From Chryseobacterium paridis (lineage in GTDB: Bacteria; Bacteroidota; Bacteroidia; Flavobacteriales; Weeksellaceae): a DNA stretch of 64,000 nucleotides. Within the stretch, counting starts at the first letter, position 1; every line of letters starts with the position of its first letter. Shown here piece after piece: positions 55,199 to 64,000 of the stretch. Where the stretch lies: assembly GCF_016595215.1 (NCBI RefSeq), contig NZ_JAENHK010000010.1:124001-188000 (forward strand). Reading direction: 5' to 3'. The translations under genes and the position numbers were made by a program. The notes beneath the pieces were generated by a model. It was not told the origin of the DNA, ran no database searches, and worked only from the letters and a program-made list of their open reading frames with translations.

Positions 55199-58100
55199 AT
55201 GTTAAATTTATTAGAAGAATTAAAAGATAAAAATATTCATATATCTGTAAAAGATAATAACCTTGTTATTGATACAACAGAAGATATTGAAGAAAGTCTT
55301 ATTAAAAGAATCAGAGTTTATAAAGAGGAAATCATATCCTATATTTTAAAACATAATTCTAACAGTATTGCCAAACATACCTCTGCCGGAGAAGATCATC
55401 CTGTTTCAGATGCTCAGAAAAGGTTGTGGCTGCAAAGTCTTACTGAAGAAGGATCCAAATCATATCATATCAATCTTCCTATTGAATTTCCCTCCTCTTA
55501 CGATCCGCAAGTGATGAAGCTTGCTGTTTTACAATTGATCAAAAATTTTGAGATCTTCAGAACGGTATTTCATTTCAATGACCAGGGTGAAGTAAGGCAA
55601 ATCGTTTTGGAAGAAAATAACGTTGGATTCGATGTTGAGGTTATAGATCTTAAAAGAGAATTAGCTGATATTAGATCCATAGAAGAACAGGTTAAAAATC
55701 TGAATTCACAGGCGTTCGATCTGGGTAAAGGTCCTTTGCTTAGATGTAAAATTTTTGAACTTAAAGACAAGATCGTCACCTATTTTATCTTTCATCATAT
55801 TATTATCGACGGAGTATCTCTGAATGTTGTGAAGCAAAACATTTTAAGCTATTACCATGCAATAGTGCATTCAGAAGAAATAAGCGGTCCAAAGCTCCAG
55901 TATCTGGACTATACGTACTGGAAACTTGCGGGAATTAATAACGGAAATTACAATGCTGCGCAACGGCATTGGACAGATCTATTATCAAAGAAAATTCCAA
56001 CGATCGATTTACCTTCTTATGCTAAGAGGCCTTCCGTTAAAACATTCAACAGCTACACGCTAAAAACAGTTATTTCATCAGAACTTACCCAAAAGCTTGA
56101 TGCTTTTGCTAAACAGAACATGGGAACTTTAAATGTTAGTTTACTGAGCGCTGTTTATGTTTTATTAAATAAATATACTTCAGAAAATGACATTACATTA
56201 GGAACTTTTACCTCCGGAAGAAATCATCCAAGCCTTAATGAAATGCCCGGACTTTTTGTAAATACCATTGTATTAAATAATATACTGGACCCTCAGAAAG
56301 ACACCTTAACAGATACATTCAGAAAGGTAAAGGATTCTTTTACAAAAGCATTTACGCATCAGGATTACCCTTTTGATCTTTTAATTGAAGACTTACACTT
56401 ATCCCAGGATACTTCGAGAAATCCTTTATTTGATATTACGGTGGTTTTCCAGGACTATCTGGATAACGAATCAGGTGAAGTGTACAGCGATGAAATAGAA
56501 GAAATTGGATTTACGAAAAGGGCTTTTGATATCAATTTTGAATTTATAAATAAAGGTTCATTTTTAGAAATGATTGTTGCGTTTAATGCAGACATTTATG
56601 ATAAAGGAACTATTACTTCGTTTATAAATCACTTCAGGCAGGTTCTTCAGCAGTTTGTGATTGCAGCGGATGTTTCTTTACAATCTCTGGATTATATAAG
56701 TGCTGAGGAAAAAACAGCTTTGGATTCATTCAACCATACAAAAGTTGATTATCCTTCAGATGAAACTATTGTAAGCTTATTTGAAAAACAGGTATTAACA
56801 GCTCCTGATCATCCGGCAGTTATCTATGGAGGAGTTTCTCTTAGCTATTCTGAATTAAATGCAAGAGCAAATCAGCTGGCGTATTATTTACGGGAAAAGT
56901 TTTCTATCAAAGGAGATGATCTGATTTGTATCCAATTATCCCGCAGTGAAAAAATGCTGGTATCTATTTTAGGAATATTGAAATCAGGTGCGGCTTATGT
57001 ACCGATTTCTCCGGATTATCCACAAGACAGGACCAATTATATTTTATCCGATACCCGGGCTAAAGTTAATATTGATGAATCTTTCCTTTTGGAGTTTGAA
57101 TCTTGTAAAGAGCTATATTCGAAAGAGAATCCAGAGTCCGTAATACGACAGGATCATTTAGCTTATATCATCTACACTTCAGGGACAACGGGAAATCCAA
57201 AGGGAGTGATGATACAGCATGGTTCTCTTGTCAATCGGTTGATGTGGATGCAATCGCGCTATCCTTTAGCTGATAAAGATGTACTCATTCAGAAAACACC
57301 TTATACATTTGATGTTTCTGTATGGGAACTTCTTTGGTGGTGTATATATGGTGCTACATTATCTGTCCCTGAACAAGGAGCTGAAAAAGATCCGTCTCTT
57401 ATCATAGAGACAATAGAAAGGGATCACGTAAGTGTTATCCATTTCGTTCCGTCTATGTTTACCGCTTTCCTGAATCATATAGATACCTATCCTGAAGAAA
57501 AGCAAAAACTGACAAGCCTGAAGACCGTTTTTACCAGTGGTGAGGCGTTATCCGTTTATCAGAAAGAGTTGTTTTACAGACTGTTCCCTGAACATATTTC
57601 ATTGGTCAATTTATACGGACCTACAGAAGCATGCATAGATGTTACTTACTATGATTGTAAAAAAGACATAAAAAATACAATAATACCCATCGGTAAACCT
57701 ATTGATAATACCCAGATGTATGTTTTAGATGATGCGCATGGTATAGTACCAATAGGAGTGACCGGAGAATTATATATTTCGGGAGATGGTTTGGCCAGAG
57801 GTTACCTGAACCGTGTAGACTTAACAGCAGAAAAATTTGTAGAAAACCCTTTCATACCAGGTGCTAAAATGTACCGCACAGGAGATTTGGGAAGATGGTT
57901 AGCAGATGGCACAATAGAATATTTAGGAAGGATTGACCATCAGGTGAAGATCCGTGGTCACAGGATAGAGCTTGGCGAGATCGACAGCCAGGTACTTTCC
58001 TTCAGTGAATCGATTAAATCTGTTGTGACAGAAGTAAAAGAGCATGAAGAAGATAAGAGTTTGGTGGTGTATTATATAAGTGATACCCCGATTGACAAGC

Positions 58101-61100
58101 AGGATCTGGCAAGACACCTGGAGAGTAAGCTTCCCAAATATATGCTTCCCGGCTTTTATGTAGAACTAGACCAGATTCCTTTAACAAGCAATGGAAAGAT
58201 TGACAGAAAGAATTTACGAGAGGTAAGTTCAGAAGATCTTATCACCACAGAATATGTAGCTGCTGCCAGCGAAGAAGAAAGGGTATTAGTGTCTGTCTTT
58301 GAGCAGGTCTTGAAACACAGTCCGATCAGTATCCGTGATAACTATTATAATTTAGGAGGAGACTCCATAAAATCCATTCAGATTGTTTCCAGGCTTCGTC
58401 AGCAGGGCTACAGTTTAAAAGTAGAACATATCTTACAATATCCTGTATTAGAAGAGTTGGCGCGTTATATGACAACAGAGGTTGCTCAAATTGATCAGTC
58501 GGCAGTTACAGGAGAAAGTATTCTTACGCCAATCCAGAGATATTTCTTTGAGAGTGAAGAGATCACTAATAAAAACCATTACAACCAGTCTGTTATTTTA
58601 AAAAGCAGTGAAAGACTGTCAGCTTCTGTTTTAGAAACTTCCTTGAAACGTCTTGTAGAGCATCACGATGCTTTAAGAATGGTATATACCCAGACAGAAG
58701 GAGAATGGAATCAGTATAATTCGGGAATTGATGGTGTACATTACCGTTTAGCATATTTTGATATCCGGGAGAGTGGTAGTGAATCAGAAGAGCTATCCCA
58801 ATTACAACAAATAGGAGAGGACCTTCAGAGTACAATCAACATAGAGTCCGGAGTTTTATTCCATGCAGGTCATATTTCGATGAGTGATGGGGACCGTATT
58901 ATTTTAGTGGTTCATCATCTGGTAATGGATGGTGTTTCGTGGAGAATTTTGCTCGAAGATTTAGGAAAACTATACGAATCGGGAGTTCAGGGCTTATCTT
59001 CTGACCTGCCCTCGAAAACGGATTCTTTCCAGAGTTGGGGTAAAGCCTTGGATGAATACAGCAGAAGTTTGGAACTGTCCAAAGAACGTTTGTATTGGGA
59101 AGGAGTAGAATCTGAAAACTATGCTCCTCTAGCTACAGATTATCCTGTAGAAGGCAAACAGGTTTTAGATAAAAGCTTAGGCTTTAGTTTAAGTACTGAT
59201 GCTACGAAATTATTACAGACTCATGCGGGGAGAAAATACAGTGCAGAGATCAATGATGTTTTGCTGACTGGTTTGGCATTAGCATTACAGAATCAGTTTG
59301 GAGTTAGCAAGACCAAGGTTCTCATGGAGGGACATGGTAGGGAAGTTATGAACACAGGGCTTGACATCAGCCGGACGATAGGTTGGTTTACCAGTGTATA
59401 TCCTTTTAACCTTGATATCAGCGATAAGAGTCAGCCTGCTTTGGTAAGTGTAAAAGAAGGTTTACGAAGTATTCCAAACAAAGGAATTGGTTATGGTATT
59501 TTACGTGATCTAAAAAAAGAGATCGATTCACAATCAATGCCTTCTGTTTTATTCAATTACCTTGGGGACTTCAATGAAGAAGGAGATAAAAAGGACGATG
59601 CAACACAGAAATTTCCTTTATTCCGTTACAGCTCTGAAAATATAGGCTCTTCCGTCGATCCTTCCAATTTATCAACAGATATTTTATTCGACGTATCAGG
59701 GATGACGGTGAACGGAGAAATGAATATCAGCATCCGTTACTCAACTAAGGTATTTAAAGAAGGTACCATAGAGAATCTTTCATCTGCTTATAAGACAAAT
59801 CTGGAAGCTATCGTGAGAGAGAGTGAAGATTCATCTGTAATTCTGACACCATCAGACCTTACTTACAAAGAATTATCCTTCAATACCATTACAGAGATCA
59901 GTGTTGGTCATGAAATAGAAGATATTTATGAACTTTCCCCAATGCAGCAGGGATTATATTTTCACTGGCTGATGAACGCTAAAGGTTCAGCATACTTTGT
60001 CCAGACCTCATATAGATTCAAGTCTGTCAATCTGGATCTATCCTTGGTAGAACAGGCTTTTGGAATGTTACTAAACCGTTATACGATTCTTCGCACTTCC
60101 TTTGAAAACCGTTATGGAGAAGTACCGCTTCAGATTGTTCATAAAAAAGCCCGTTTAGATTTCAGGCATTTGATCCTAGAATCAGAAATTGGATTGGATA
60201 ACATCAAACAGGAAGACATAAATCAAGGCTTTATTTTGAATGAACCAACCCAGATGCGTTTGGTTGTGGTAGAATTACCGGATGATTACTATGAATTTAT
60301 CTGGAGCCATCATCACATCGTGATGGACGGATGGTGCCTGAGTATTCTGATCAATGACTTTGCTGCCATTTTACAAAGCCTTCAACAGGAAACTATTTTG
60401 TCATTACCAGAGGTAGAGAAATATTCTTCATACATCCAGTGGTTGAAAAATATTGATAAGGATGAAGTCCTGGCTTATTGGGAAGATTATCTTCAGGGAA
60501 AAGATTCTCCGACCCTGATTCCTTTTGCAAAAGAATTTCACGAAGATACCATCCAGTATGATCTGTCGTCCCATATTTCATTTGTAGACAAAGATGTATA
60601 TAAAGAGATTGTGCAGTTTTGCAAAAACTCAGGAATTACATTAAATACCTATATACAGGCAGTATGGTCTTATCTTTTAAGTGCTTATAATGATTTTGAA
60701 GAGGTGACTTTCGGAGCAGTAGTATCAGGAAGGCCGCCAGAAGTACGTGGCATTGAAAGTATGGTGGGGTTGTTTATTAATACCGTTCCGGTGCGTGTGG
60801 CGATCAATAAAGATGAAACCCCGCAGATCCTTTTGGATAAAATGCACCGTGAGTCTATAGGAAGTACAAAATATCATTATCTGAGTTTAGCGGAAATACA
60901 GAACAAAAGTACTTTGAAGAGAAATCTCATTAATCATATTCTGATCTTTGAAAATTTCTTAATGGCTGAGCGTTCAGTTGATCCTGAAAATGATAAAGAT
61001 CCTGACTCTATAAAAATTGAAAAATCTAAGTTTCAGTTGCAGACAACTTATCCTTTTAATTTCGAGGTCTTTCCTACAGATGAAGATTTAAGGATCCTGG

Positions 61101-61360
61101 TTGATTATAATAAAAATGTTTTTGATGACTATTCAGTGGTTAATATTGTAAGGGTATTTAAAGAAATCCTTGCATTTTTCAAAGAAAATATAAATGTCCC
61201 TTTTGCTGAAATTAACGATGAACTGGAGAAACAGAGCATATATTTTAAAGCAATCAGACAAAAGGACATTAAAGAAATTGTCAACACTACAGATTCCAAT
61301 CTGATCAAGCAAAAGAACTCAAACAAGCTTAGTGCATTTATAAAAAATAAAAAACAATAA
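55199..61360 (+). CDS. NRPS, docking-C-A-T-E-C
   Basis: 2053 residues. The N-terminal 55 residues (NLLEELKDKNIHISVKDNNL) are a TubC-like docking domain, which normally contacts the C-terminus of an upstream PKS or NRPS. C5 about 65-505 has HHIIIDG at 199-205; A5 515-1000 has FDVSVW from 704; T5 Ser1056; E5 1108-1560; C6 1574-2010 with HHHIVMDGW near 1704. The code read for A5 is DVWHFSLIDK, matching serine, so D-Ser is expected. The protein ends with a complete C6 and a short lysine-rich tail, with no A domain of its own. C6 must therefore use an aminoacyl carrier on another protein, most simply the partial NRPS at 62374. Confidence 0.94.
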   Translation: MLNLLEELKDKNIHISVKDNNLVIDTTEDIEESLIKRIRVYKEEIISYILKHNSNSIAKHTSAGEDHPVSDAQKRLWLQSLTEEGSKSYHINLPIEFPSSYDPQVMKLAVLQLIKNFEIFRTVFHFNDQGEVRQIVLEENNVGFDVEVIDLKRELADIRSIEEQVKNLNSQAFDLGKGPLLRCKIFELKDKIVTYFIFHHIIIDGVSLNVVKQNILSYYHAIVHSEEISGPKLQYLDYTYWKLAGINNGNYNAAQRHWTDLLSKKIPTIDLPSYAKRPSVKTFNSYTLKTVISSELTQKLDAFAKQNMGTLNVSLLSAVYVLLNKYTSENDITLGTFTSGRNHPSLNEMPGLFVNTIVLNNILDPQKDTLTDTFRKVKDSFTKAFTHQDYPFDLLIEDLHLSQDTSRNPLFDITVVFQDYLDNESGEVYSDEIEEIGFTKRAFDINFEFINKGSFLEMIVAFNADIYDKGTITSFINHFRQVLQQFVIAADVSLQSLDYISAEEKTALDSFNHTKVDYPSDETIVSLFEKQVLTAPDHPAVIYGGVSLSYSELNARANQLAYYLREKFSIKGDDLICIQLSRSEKMLVSILGILKSGAAYVPISPDYPQDRTNYILSDTRAKVNIDESFLLEFESCKELYSKENPESVIRQDHLAYIIYTSGTTGNPKGVMIQHGSLVNRLMWMQSRYPLADKDVLIQKTPYTFDVSVWELLWWCIYGATLSVPEQGAEKDPSLIIETIERDHVSVIHFVPSMFTAFLNHIDTYPEEKQKLTSLKTVFTSGEALSVYQKELFYRLFPEHISLVNLYGPTEACIDVTYYDCKKDIKNTIIPIGKPIDNTQMYVLDDAHGIVPIGVTGELYISGDGLARGYLNRVDLTAEKFVENPFIPGAKMYRTGDLGRWLADGTIEYLGRIDHQVKIRGHRIELGEIDSQVLSFSESIKSVVTEVKEHEEDKSLVVYYISDTPIDKQDLARHLESKLPKYMLPGFYVELDQIPLTSNGKIDRKNLREVSSEDLITTEYVAAASEEERVLVSVFEQVLKHSPISIRDNYYNLGGDSIKSIQIVSRLRQQGYSLKVEHILQYPVLEELARYMTTEVAQIDQSAVTGESILTPIQRYFFESEEITNKNHYNQSVILKSSERLSASVLETSLKRLVEHHDALRMVYTQTEGEWNQYNSGIDGVHYRLAYFDIRESGSESEELSQLQQIGEDLQSTINIESGVLFHAGHISMSDGDRIILVVHHLVMDGVSWRILLEDLGKLYESGVQGLSSDLPSKTDSFQSWGKALDEYSRSLELSKERLYWEGVESENYAPLATDYPVEGKQVLDKSLGFSLSTDATKLLQTHAGRKYSAEINDVLLTGLALALQNQFGVSKTKVLMEGHGREVMNTGLDISRTIGWFTSVYPFNLDISDKSQPALVSVKEGLRSIPNKGIGYGILRDLKKEIDSQSMPSVLFNYLGDFNEEGDKKDDATQKFPLFRYSSENIGSSVDPSNLSTDILFDVSGMTVNGEMNISIRYSTKVFKEGTIENLSSAYKTNLEAIVRESEDSSVILTPSDLTYKELSFNTITEISVGHEIEDIYELSPMQQGLYFHWLMNAKGSAYFVQTSYRFKSVNLDLSLVEQAFGMLLNRYTILRTSFENRYGEVPLQIVHKKARLDFRHLILESEIGLDNIKQEDINQGFILNEPTQMRLVVVELPDDYYEFIWSHHHIVMDGWCLSILINDFAAILQSLQQETILSLPEVEKYSSYIQWLKNIDKDEVLAYWEDYLQGKDSPTLIPFAKEFHEDTIQYDLSSHISFVDKDVYKEIVQFCKNSGITLNTYIQAVWSYLLSAYNDFEEVTFGAVVSGRPPEVRGIESMVGLFINTVPVRVAINKDETPQILLDKMHRESIGSTKYHYLSLAEIQNKSTLKRNLINHILIFENFLMAERSVDPENDKDPDSIKIEKSKFQLQTTYPFNFEVFPTDEDLRILVDYNKNVFDDYSVVNIVRVFKEILAFFKENINVPFAEINDELEKQSIYFKAIRQKDIKEIVNTTDSNLIKQKNSNKLSAFIKNKKQ
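57865..59502 (+). repeat. Module 5 copy of the 1.6-kb block
   Basis: Partner of 45645-47285 in a different gene of the operon, covering A5 C-terminal subdomain, T5 and E5. The A5 core (serine code) is unlike the A3 core, so again the specificity region is outside the conserved block. Confidence 0.75.
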
Positions 61361-61364
61361 TATT

Positions 61365-62351
61365 ATGAACAGATTAAACAAATTAAAAAATCAAAACAGT
61401 GCTCCGGTATCTTCGGAGGAGCCTGCTTTGAAGGAATTTTTTAATGAGAATAAATTTCCTTTGCTAGTTCAGCCTTCAAACCCCAATACAGGTTTAAAAA
61501 ACTGGCTGATTGAGAATAATGAATATTTTAATACCTGTTTATCAGAGAACGGAGCCATATTATGCAGAAATTTTGAAATTGATACTGTGGAAAAATTTCA
61601 GGATTTAGTTTCTGTTTTTGATCAGCCTCTTCTGGAATACAAATTCCGCTCTTCCCCAAGGCATTCTATTATGGAAAATGTTTATGTATCAACAACTTAT
61701 CCTAATAGCTATAGCATCAATATGCACAGTGAAAATTCTTATGCTCCGGTACCACCTAATAGAATTATATTTTGCTGCATTACTCCGGCAACCTTAAAAG
61801 GAGAAACACCTATTGCGGATAACAGAAAGGTATTGGAATATATCAGTGATGATCTTAGGAATAAATTCCTTGAAAAAGGAATTCTGTACCGAAGAAGAAT
61901 GAATGGGATGTTAGGATTATCCTGGAAAGAGGTTTTCCAGACTGAAAATAAAGATGAGGTAGAGCAGGAATGTGAAAAGAATGGAATCACCTATGAGTGG
62001 CTGGATGATAATGATCTTGTAATCAACTGGAAGAAAAAAGCCATTATAGAGCATCCTGTGACCAAAGAATTAATATGGTTTAATCATGGGGTATTTTTTA
62101 ATAAATACAGCTATGATGAGGTTCTGCTTTCAGCCATTGAATCAGATGACGAGCTTCCTAATAATACCTACTTTGGTGACGGACAGGAAATCACTAAAGA
62201 AGAATATTCGGAACTTTATGAAGCTTACCAAAAAGCAACGATAGATTTTCCGTGGGAAAAAGGAGATGTCTTATTCCTTGACAACTATTTGTCTTCTCAT
62301 GGAAGAAATGCGTATGAAGGCGAGCGTAAAATAATTGTTTCTATTTGCTAA
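61365..62351 (+). CDS. TauD/SyrP-like Fe(II)/2-oxoglutarate oxygenase, predicted amino-acid beta-hydroxylase
   Basis: 328 residues. The 2-His-1-carboxylate iron site is His121-Ser-Glu123 in NMHSENSY and His312 in SSHGRNAYEGERK, with Arg321 as the 2-oxoglutarate-binding residue. HxE rather than HxD places it in the clavaminate synthase-like branch that includes AsnO and SyrP. Those enzymes hydroxylate the beta-carbon of free or carrier-bound Asn/Asp. It lies 4 bp after the NRPS gene and 22 bp before the next one, so its substrate is probably a residue built by this line. The next NRPS begins with a C-like domain lacking its active site, as seen beside SyrP-type hydroxylases. Confidence 0.85.
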   Translation: MNRLNKLKNQNSAPVSSEEPALKEFFNENKFPLLVQPSNPNTGLKNWLIENNEYFNTCLSENGAILCRNFEIDTVEKFQDLVSVFDQPLLEYKFRSSPRHSIMENVYVSTTYPNSYSINMHSENSYAPVPPNRIIFCCITPATLKGETPIADNRKVLEYISDDLRNKFLEKGILYRRRMNGMLGLSWKEVFQTENKDEVEQECEKNGITYEWLDDNDLVINWKKKAIIEHPVTKELIWFNHGVFFNKYSYDEVLLSAIESDDELPNNTYFGDGQEITKEEYSELYEAYQKATIDFPWEKGDVLFLDNYLSSHGRNAYEGERKIIVSIC

Positions 62352-62373
62352 TTCCCAAAAAAATACTAAATAA

Positions 62374-64000
62374 ATGGAGAAAATCGAAGGATATAAATTA
62401 TCTGAGAATCAGATTAATTATGTGTCAAATCAGGCTTATAATGCCGACTGTCTTTATAATCAGGTTATTATTAAAATAAATGATGAATGCTCTGACGAAA
62501 AAATTACCGCTCATATTAATGAAGCCATAAAAGGACATGAAGTATTGTTTTATACATTGTTTTCCAATAATGATGTAAAGAATGCGATCCAATATAAAGA
62601 TACCAAAGAGCATGAAATCAAACATTGGTATTTTGATACGGAAATTGATCAGGACCACTTTATAAAAGTGGTTGATAATGATTTTGATTCTTATTATCAT
62701 TATCATGAAAATAAGGCACTTAAAATCGGAGTAGGTACTTCCGGAGAAGCAAGGTATATAGCGATTAGAATATATTCATTATTTGGAGACCTTTATAGTT
62801 GTATCTATTTGGCTAATGAAATTATACAAAGGATAAAAGGAAGTTATGAACATCCTGAAAAAATAGAATTCTATAATTATTGCTCCTGGCAAAACGAGCT
62901 TTTATCAGAACCTGAAGAAGAAGCAAAATTATTCTGGGAGACCTATAATGCAGATCCTGAAAACAAGATTATTCCTTTTGGAAAAAAATTCGAAACTTTT
63001 AAGCCTGTAAAGGAAAATATCATTTCTGTTGATAAGGAAAATTATAAGAAATTAACCAAAGATTTAGCGGAAAACGCTCTTACTACTGAGTCCTATCTTT
63101 TGTTGTGTTTAAGTAATTATTTTTCACAATTTTCAACAGATGATAAAGATCTGACCATCGGTTATGTAACTCAGGACAGGCCATACGAAGAACTTGCGCA
63201 TACCATAGGGTATGTCAACTCTAAGGTAGCGTTAAATCTCAAAGCACATTCGGGAAATCTTGTTTTATCAGAAGCTGTTGCAGAAATCAAAAAAGAGGTA
63301 GAAGCGGTAAAAAGCTGGGCTGATTACTTTACTTTAAACCGTAAAAAGCAAAATACAGTTTATTTCAAATATTGCTTTGAATACGTTAATACAGGAAAAA
63401 TCCTTGACGAATCACAAGCTGGTATCATTAATGCCTATTCCGTACAGGATATTTTTGATTGCAAGTTGACGGTAATTGATTCCGGTGAAACTTTATCTGT
63501 AGATTTTTATTACAATAGTGATGTTTTCTCGCCTGTAGAAAAAGAAATTCTTGAAGAGCAGTTCAAAGGAATATATAATACATTATTGTACCTGCAAAAA
63601 CCGGAATTGACCCCAGCAGACAAGAAAATTATAGCACTTGCCAATTCTACGGCAGCTAATTTTGAAGACAAAAACAATATCGTCCATCTGTTTGAATCAC
63701 AGGTTAGAGCAACCCCAAACGCTGAGGCAATTGAGTATAATGGAAGATCATTAAGCTATCAGGAACTTAATGAAAAGTCAAATCAGCTGGCACACTATCT
63801 TAAGGCTCACTATAATATCCAGGCTAAGGATTTGGCTTGTATTCAAATTCCTCGCAGTGAACAGATGATTATTTCTATCATCGGGATTTTAAAATCCGGA
63901 GCCGCTTACGTGCCTGTAGATTGCGATTATCCTGCTGAAAGAATACAGTTTATTATTGAAGATAGTAATGCGAAAGTAGTTATAGACGATGCTTTTTTAT
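62374..64000 (+). CDS. NRPS, partial: degenerate C-like domain then A domain, cut by window end
   Basis: 542 codons are visible from the ATG at 62374. Residues 1-430 have the C-domain fold (GYVTQDRPYEELAHTIGYVNSKV; FWETYNADPENKIIPFG), but the catalytic HHxxxDG is replaced by IYSLFGD, so it cannot catalyse condensation as usual. From about 435 an A domain begins (HLFESQVRATPNAEAIEYNG, LKSGAAYVPVD) and ends before the specificity pocket. It should receive the chain from C6 of the previous protein. The C-like domain fits an interface domain for the hydroxylase just upstream; a simple remnant is the alternative. Confidence 0.88.
   Translation, partial: MEKIEGYKLSENQINYVSNQAYNADCLYNQVIIKINDECSDEKITAHINEAIKGHEVLFYTLFSNNDVKNAIQYKDTKEHEIKHWYFDTEIDQDHFIKVVDNDFDSYYHYHENKALKIGVGTSGEARYIAIRIYSLFGDLYSCIYLANEIIQRIKGSYEHPEKIEFYNYCSWQNELLSEPEEEAKLFWETYNADPENKIIPFGKKFETFKPVKENIISVDKENYKKLTKDLAENALTTESYLLLCLSNYFSQFSTDDKDLTIGYVTQDRPYEELAHTIGYVNSKVALNLKAHSGNLVLSEAVAEIKKEVEAVKSWADYFTLNRKKQNTVYFKYCFEYVNTGKILDESQAGIINAYSVQDIFDCKLTVIDSGETLSVDFYYNSDVFSPVEKEILEEQFKGIYNTLLYLQKPELTPADKKIIALANSTAANFEDKNNIVHLFESQVRATPNAEAIEYNGRSLSYQELNEKSNQLAHYLKAHYNIQAKDLACIQIPRSEQMIISIIGILKSGAAYVPVDCDYPAERIQFIIEDSNAKVVIDDAFL

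Noticed and set aside
36594..59502. Long internal repeats as possible mobile elements or CRISPR
   Set aside because: They are in-frame NRPS module segments encoding known domains; no terminal inverted repeats, transposase or spacer pattern.

Overview
The window looks like a chromosome segment from a low-GC Bacteroidota bacterium. It is most likely a flavobacterium of the Chryseobacterium/Weeksellaceae type; there is no rRNA gene here to fix this. The reasons are AT-rich DNA, several TAnnTTTG-type -7 promoter elements, a two-component-propeller (Reg_prop/Y_Y_Y) histidine kinase, a UpxY/NusG-like antiterminator, secreted proteins opening with GNVGIN, and many AraC-type regulators. No tRNA, rRNA, CRISPR array, insertion sequence or phage gene was recognised.

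Left part, 1-33.7 kb, is a mosaic of short operons. It starts with the tail of an S41 peptidase gene and an AraC regulator interrupted at an A9 tract. Then come a secreted NTF2-like protein, a MarR-GNAT fusion, a MarR regulator with a universal stress protein, and a stand-alone A-T-reductase NRPS-like enzyme. Two paralogous secreted proteins, a sensor kinase/response regulator pair, an OmpH/Skp-like chaperone, a phosphodiesterase/phosphatase-family enzyme and an endonuclease/exonuclease/phosphatase lipoprotein follow. The rest holds a TetR-MFS pair, two 'oxidoreductase plus AraC' cassettes, small membrane proteins, a Crp/Fnr regulator, a seven-repeat propeller lipoprotein, a tandem SRPBCC protein, a GlxA-type regulator, a PlsC-like acyltransferase and a methyltransferase.

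Right part, 34.5-64.0 kb and running off the end, is one co-directional hybrid NRPS-PKS operon, and it is the most interesting element. A 0.76 kb non-coding AT-rich leader precedes a UpxY/NusG-like factor that overlaps by one base a 15.9 kb NRPS gene. The domain order I read is: half-C-A-T-E-C-A-T-E-C-A-T-E-C-A-T, then KS-AT-KR-ACP, then docking-C-A-T-E-C, then a TauD/SyrP-like oxygenase, then a second NRPS starting with a degenerate C-like domain and an A domain cut by the window end. Specificity codes read by hand against GrsA suggest: unassigned (D), Asn (D), Tyr/Phe (D), Thr, a ketoreduced malonate unit, Ser (D), then a residue that may be beta-hydroxylated. The oxygenase next to a C-like domain lacking HHxxxDG resembles the 'interface domain' plus hydroxylase arrangement known from beta-hydroxyaspartate peptides.

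The NRPS modules share long near-identical DNA blocks (module 1 with 2; module 3 with 5, across genes) that leave out the specificity-determining A core. This suggests module duplication or gene conversion combined with A-core exchange. No thioesterase, MbtH, PPTase or exporter of the pathway is visible, so the cluster must continue beyond 64 kb. All product statements are inference; nothing was searched or computed.
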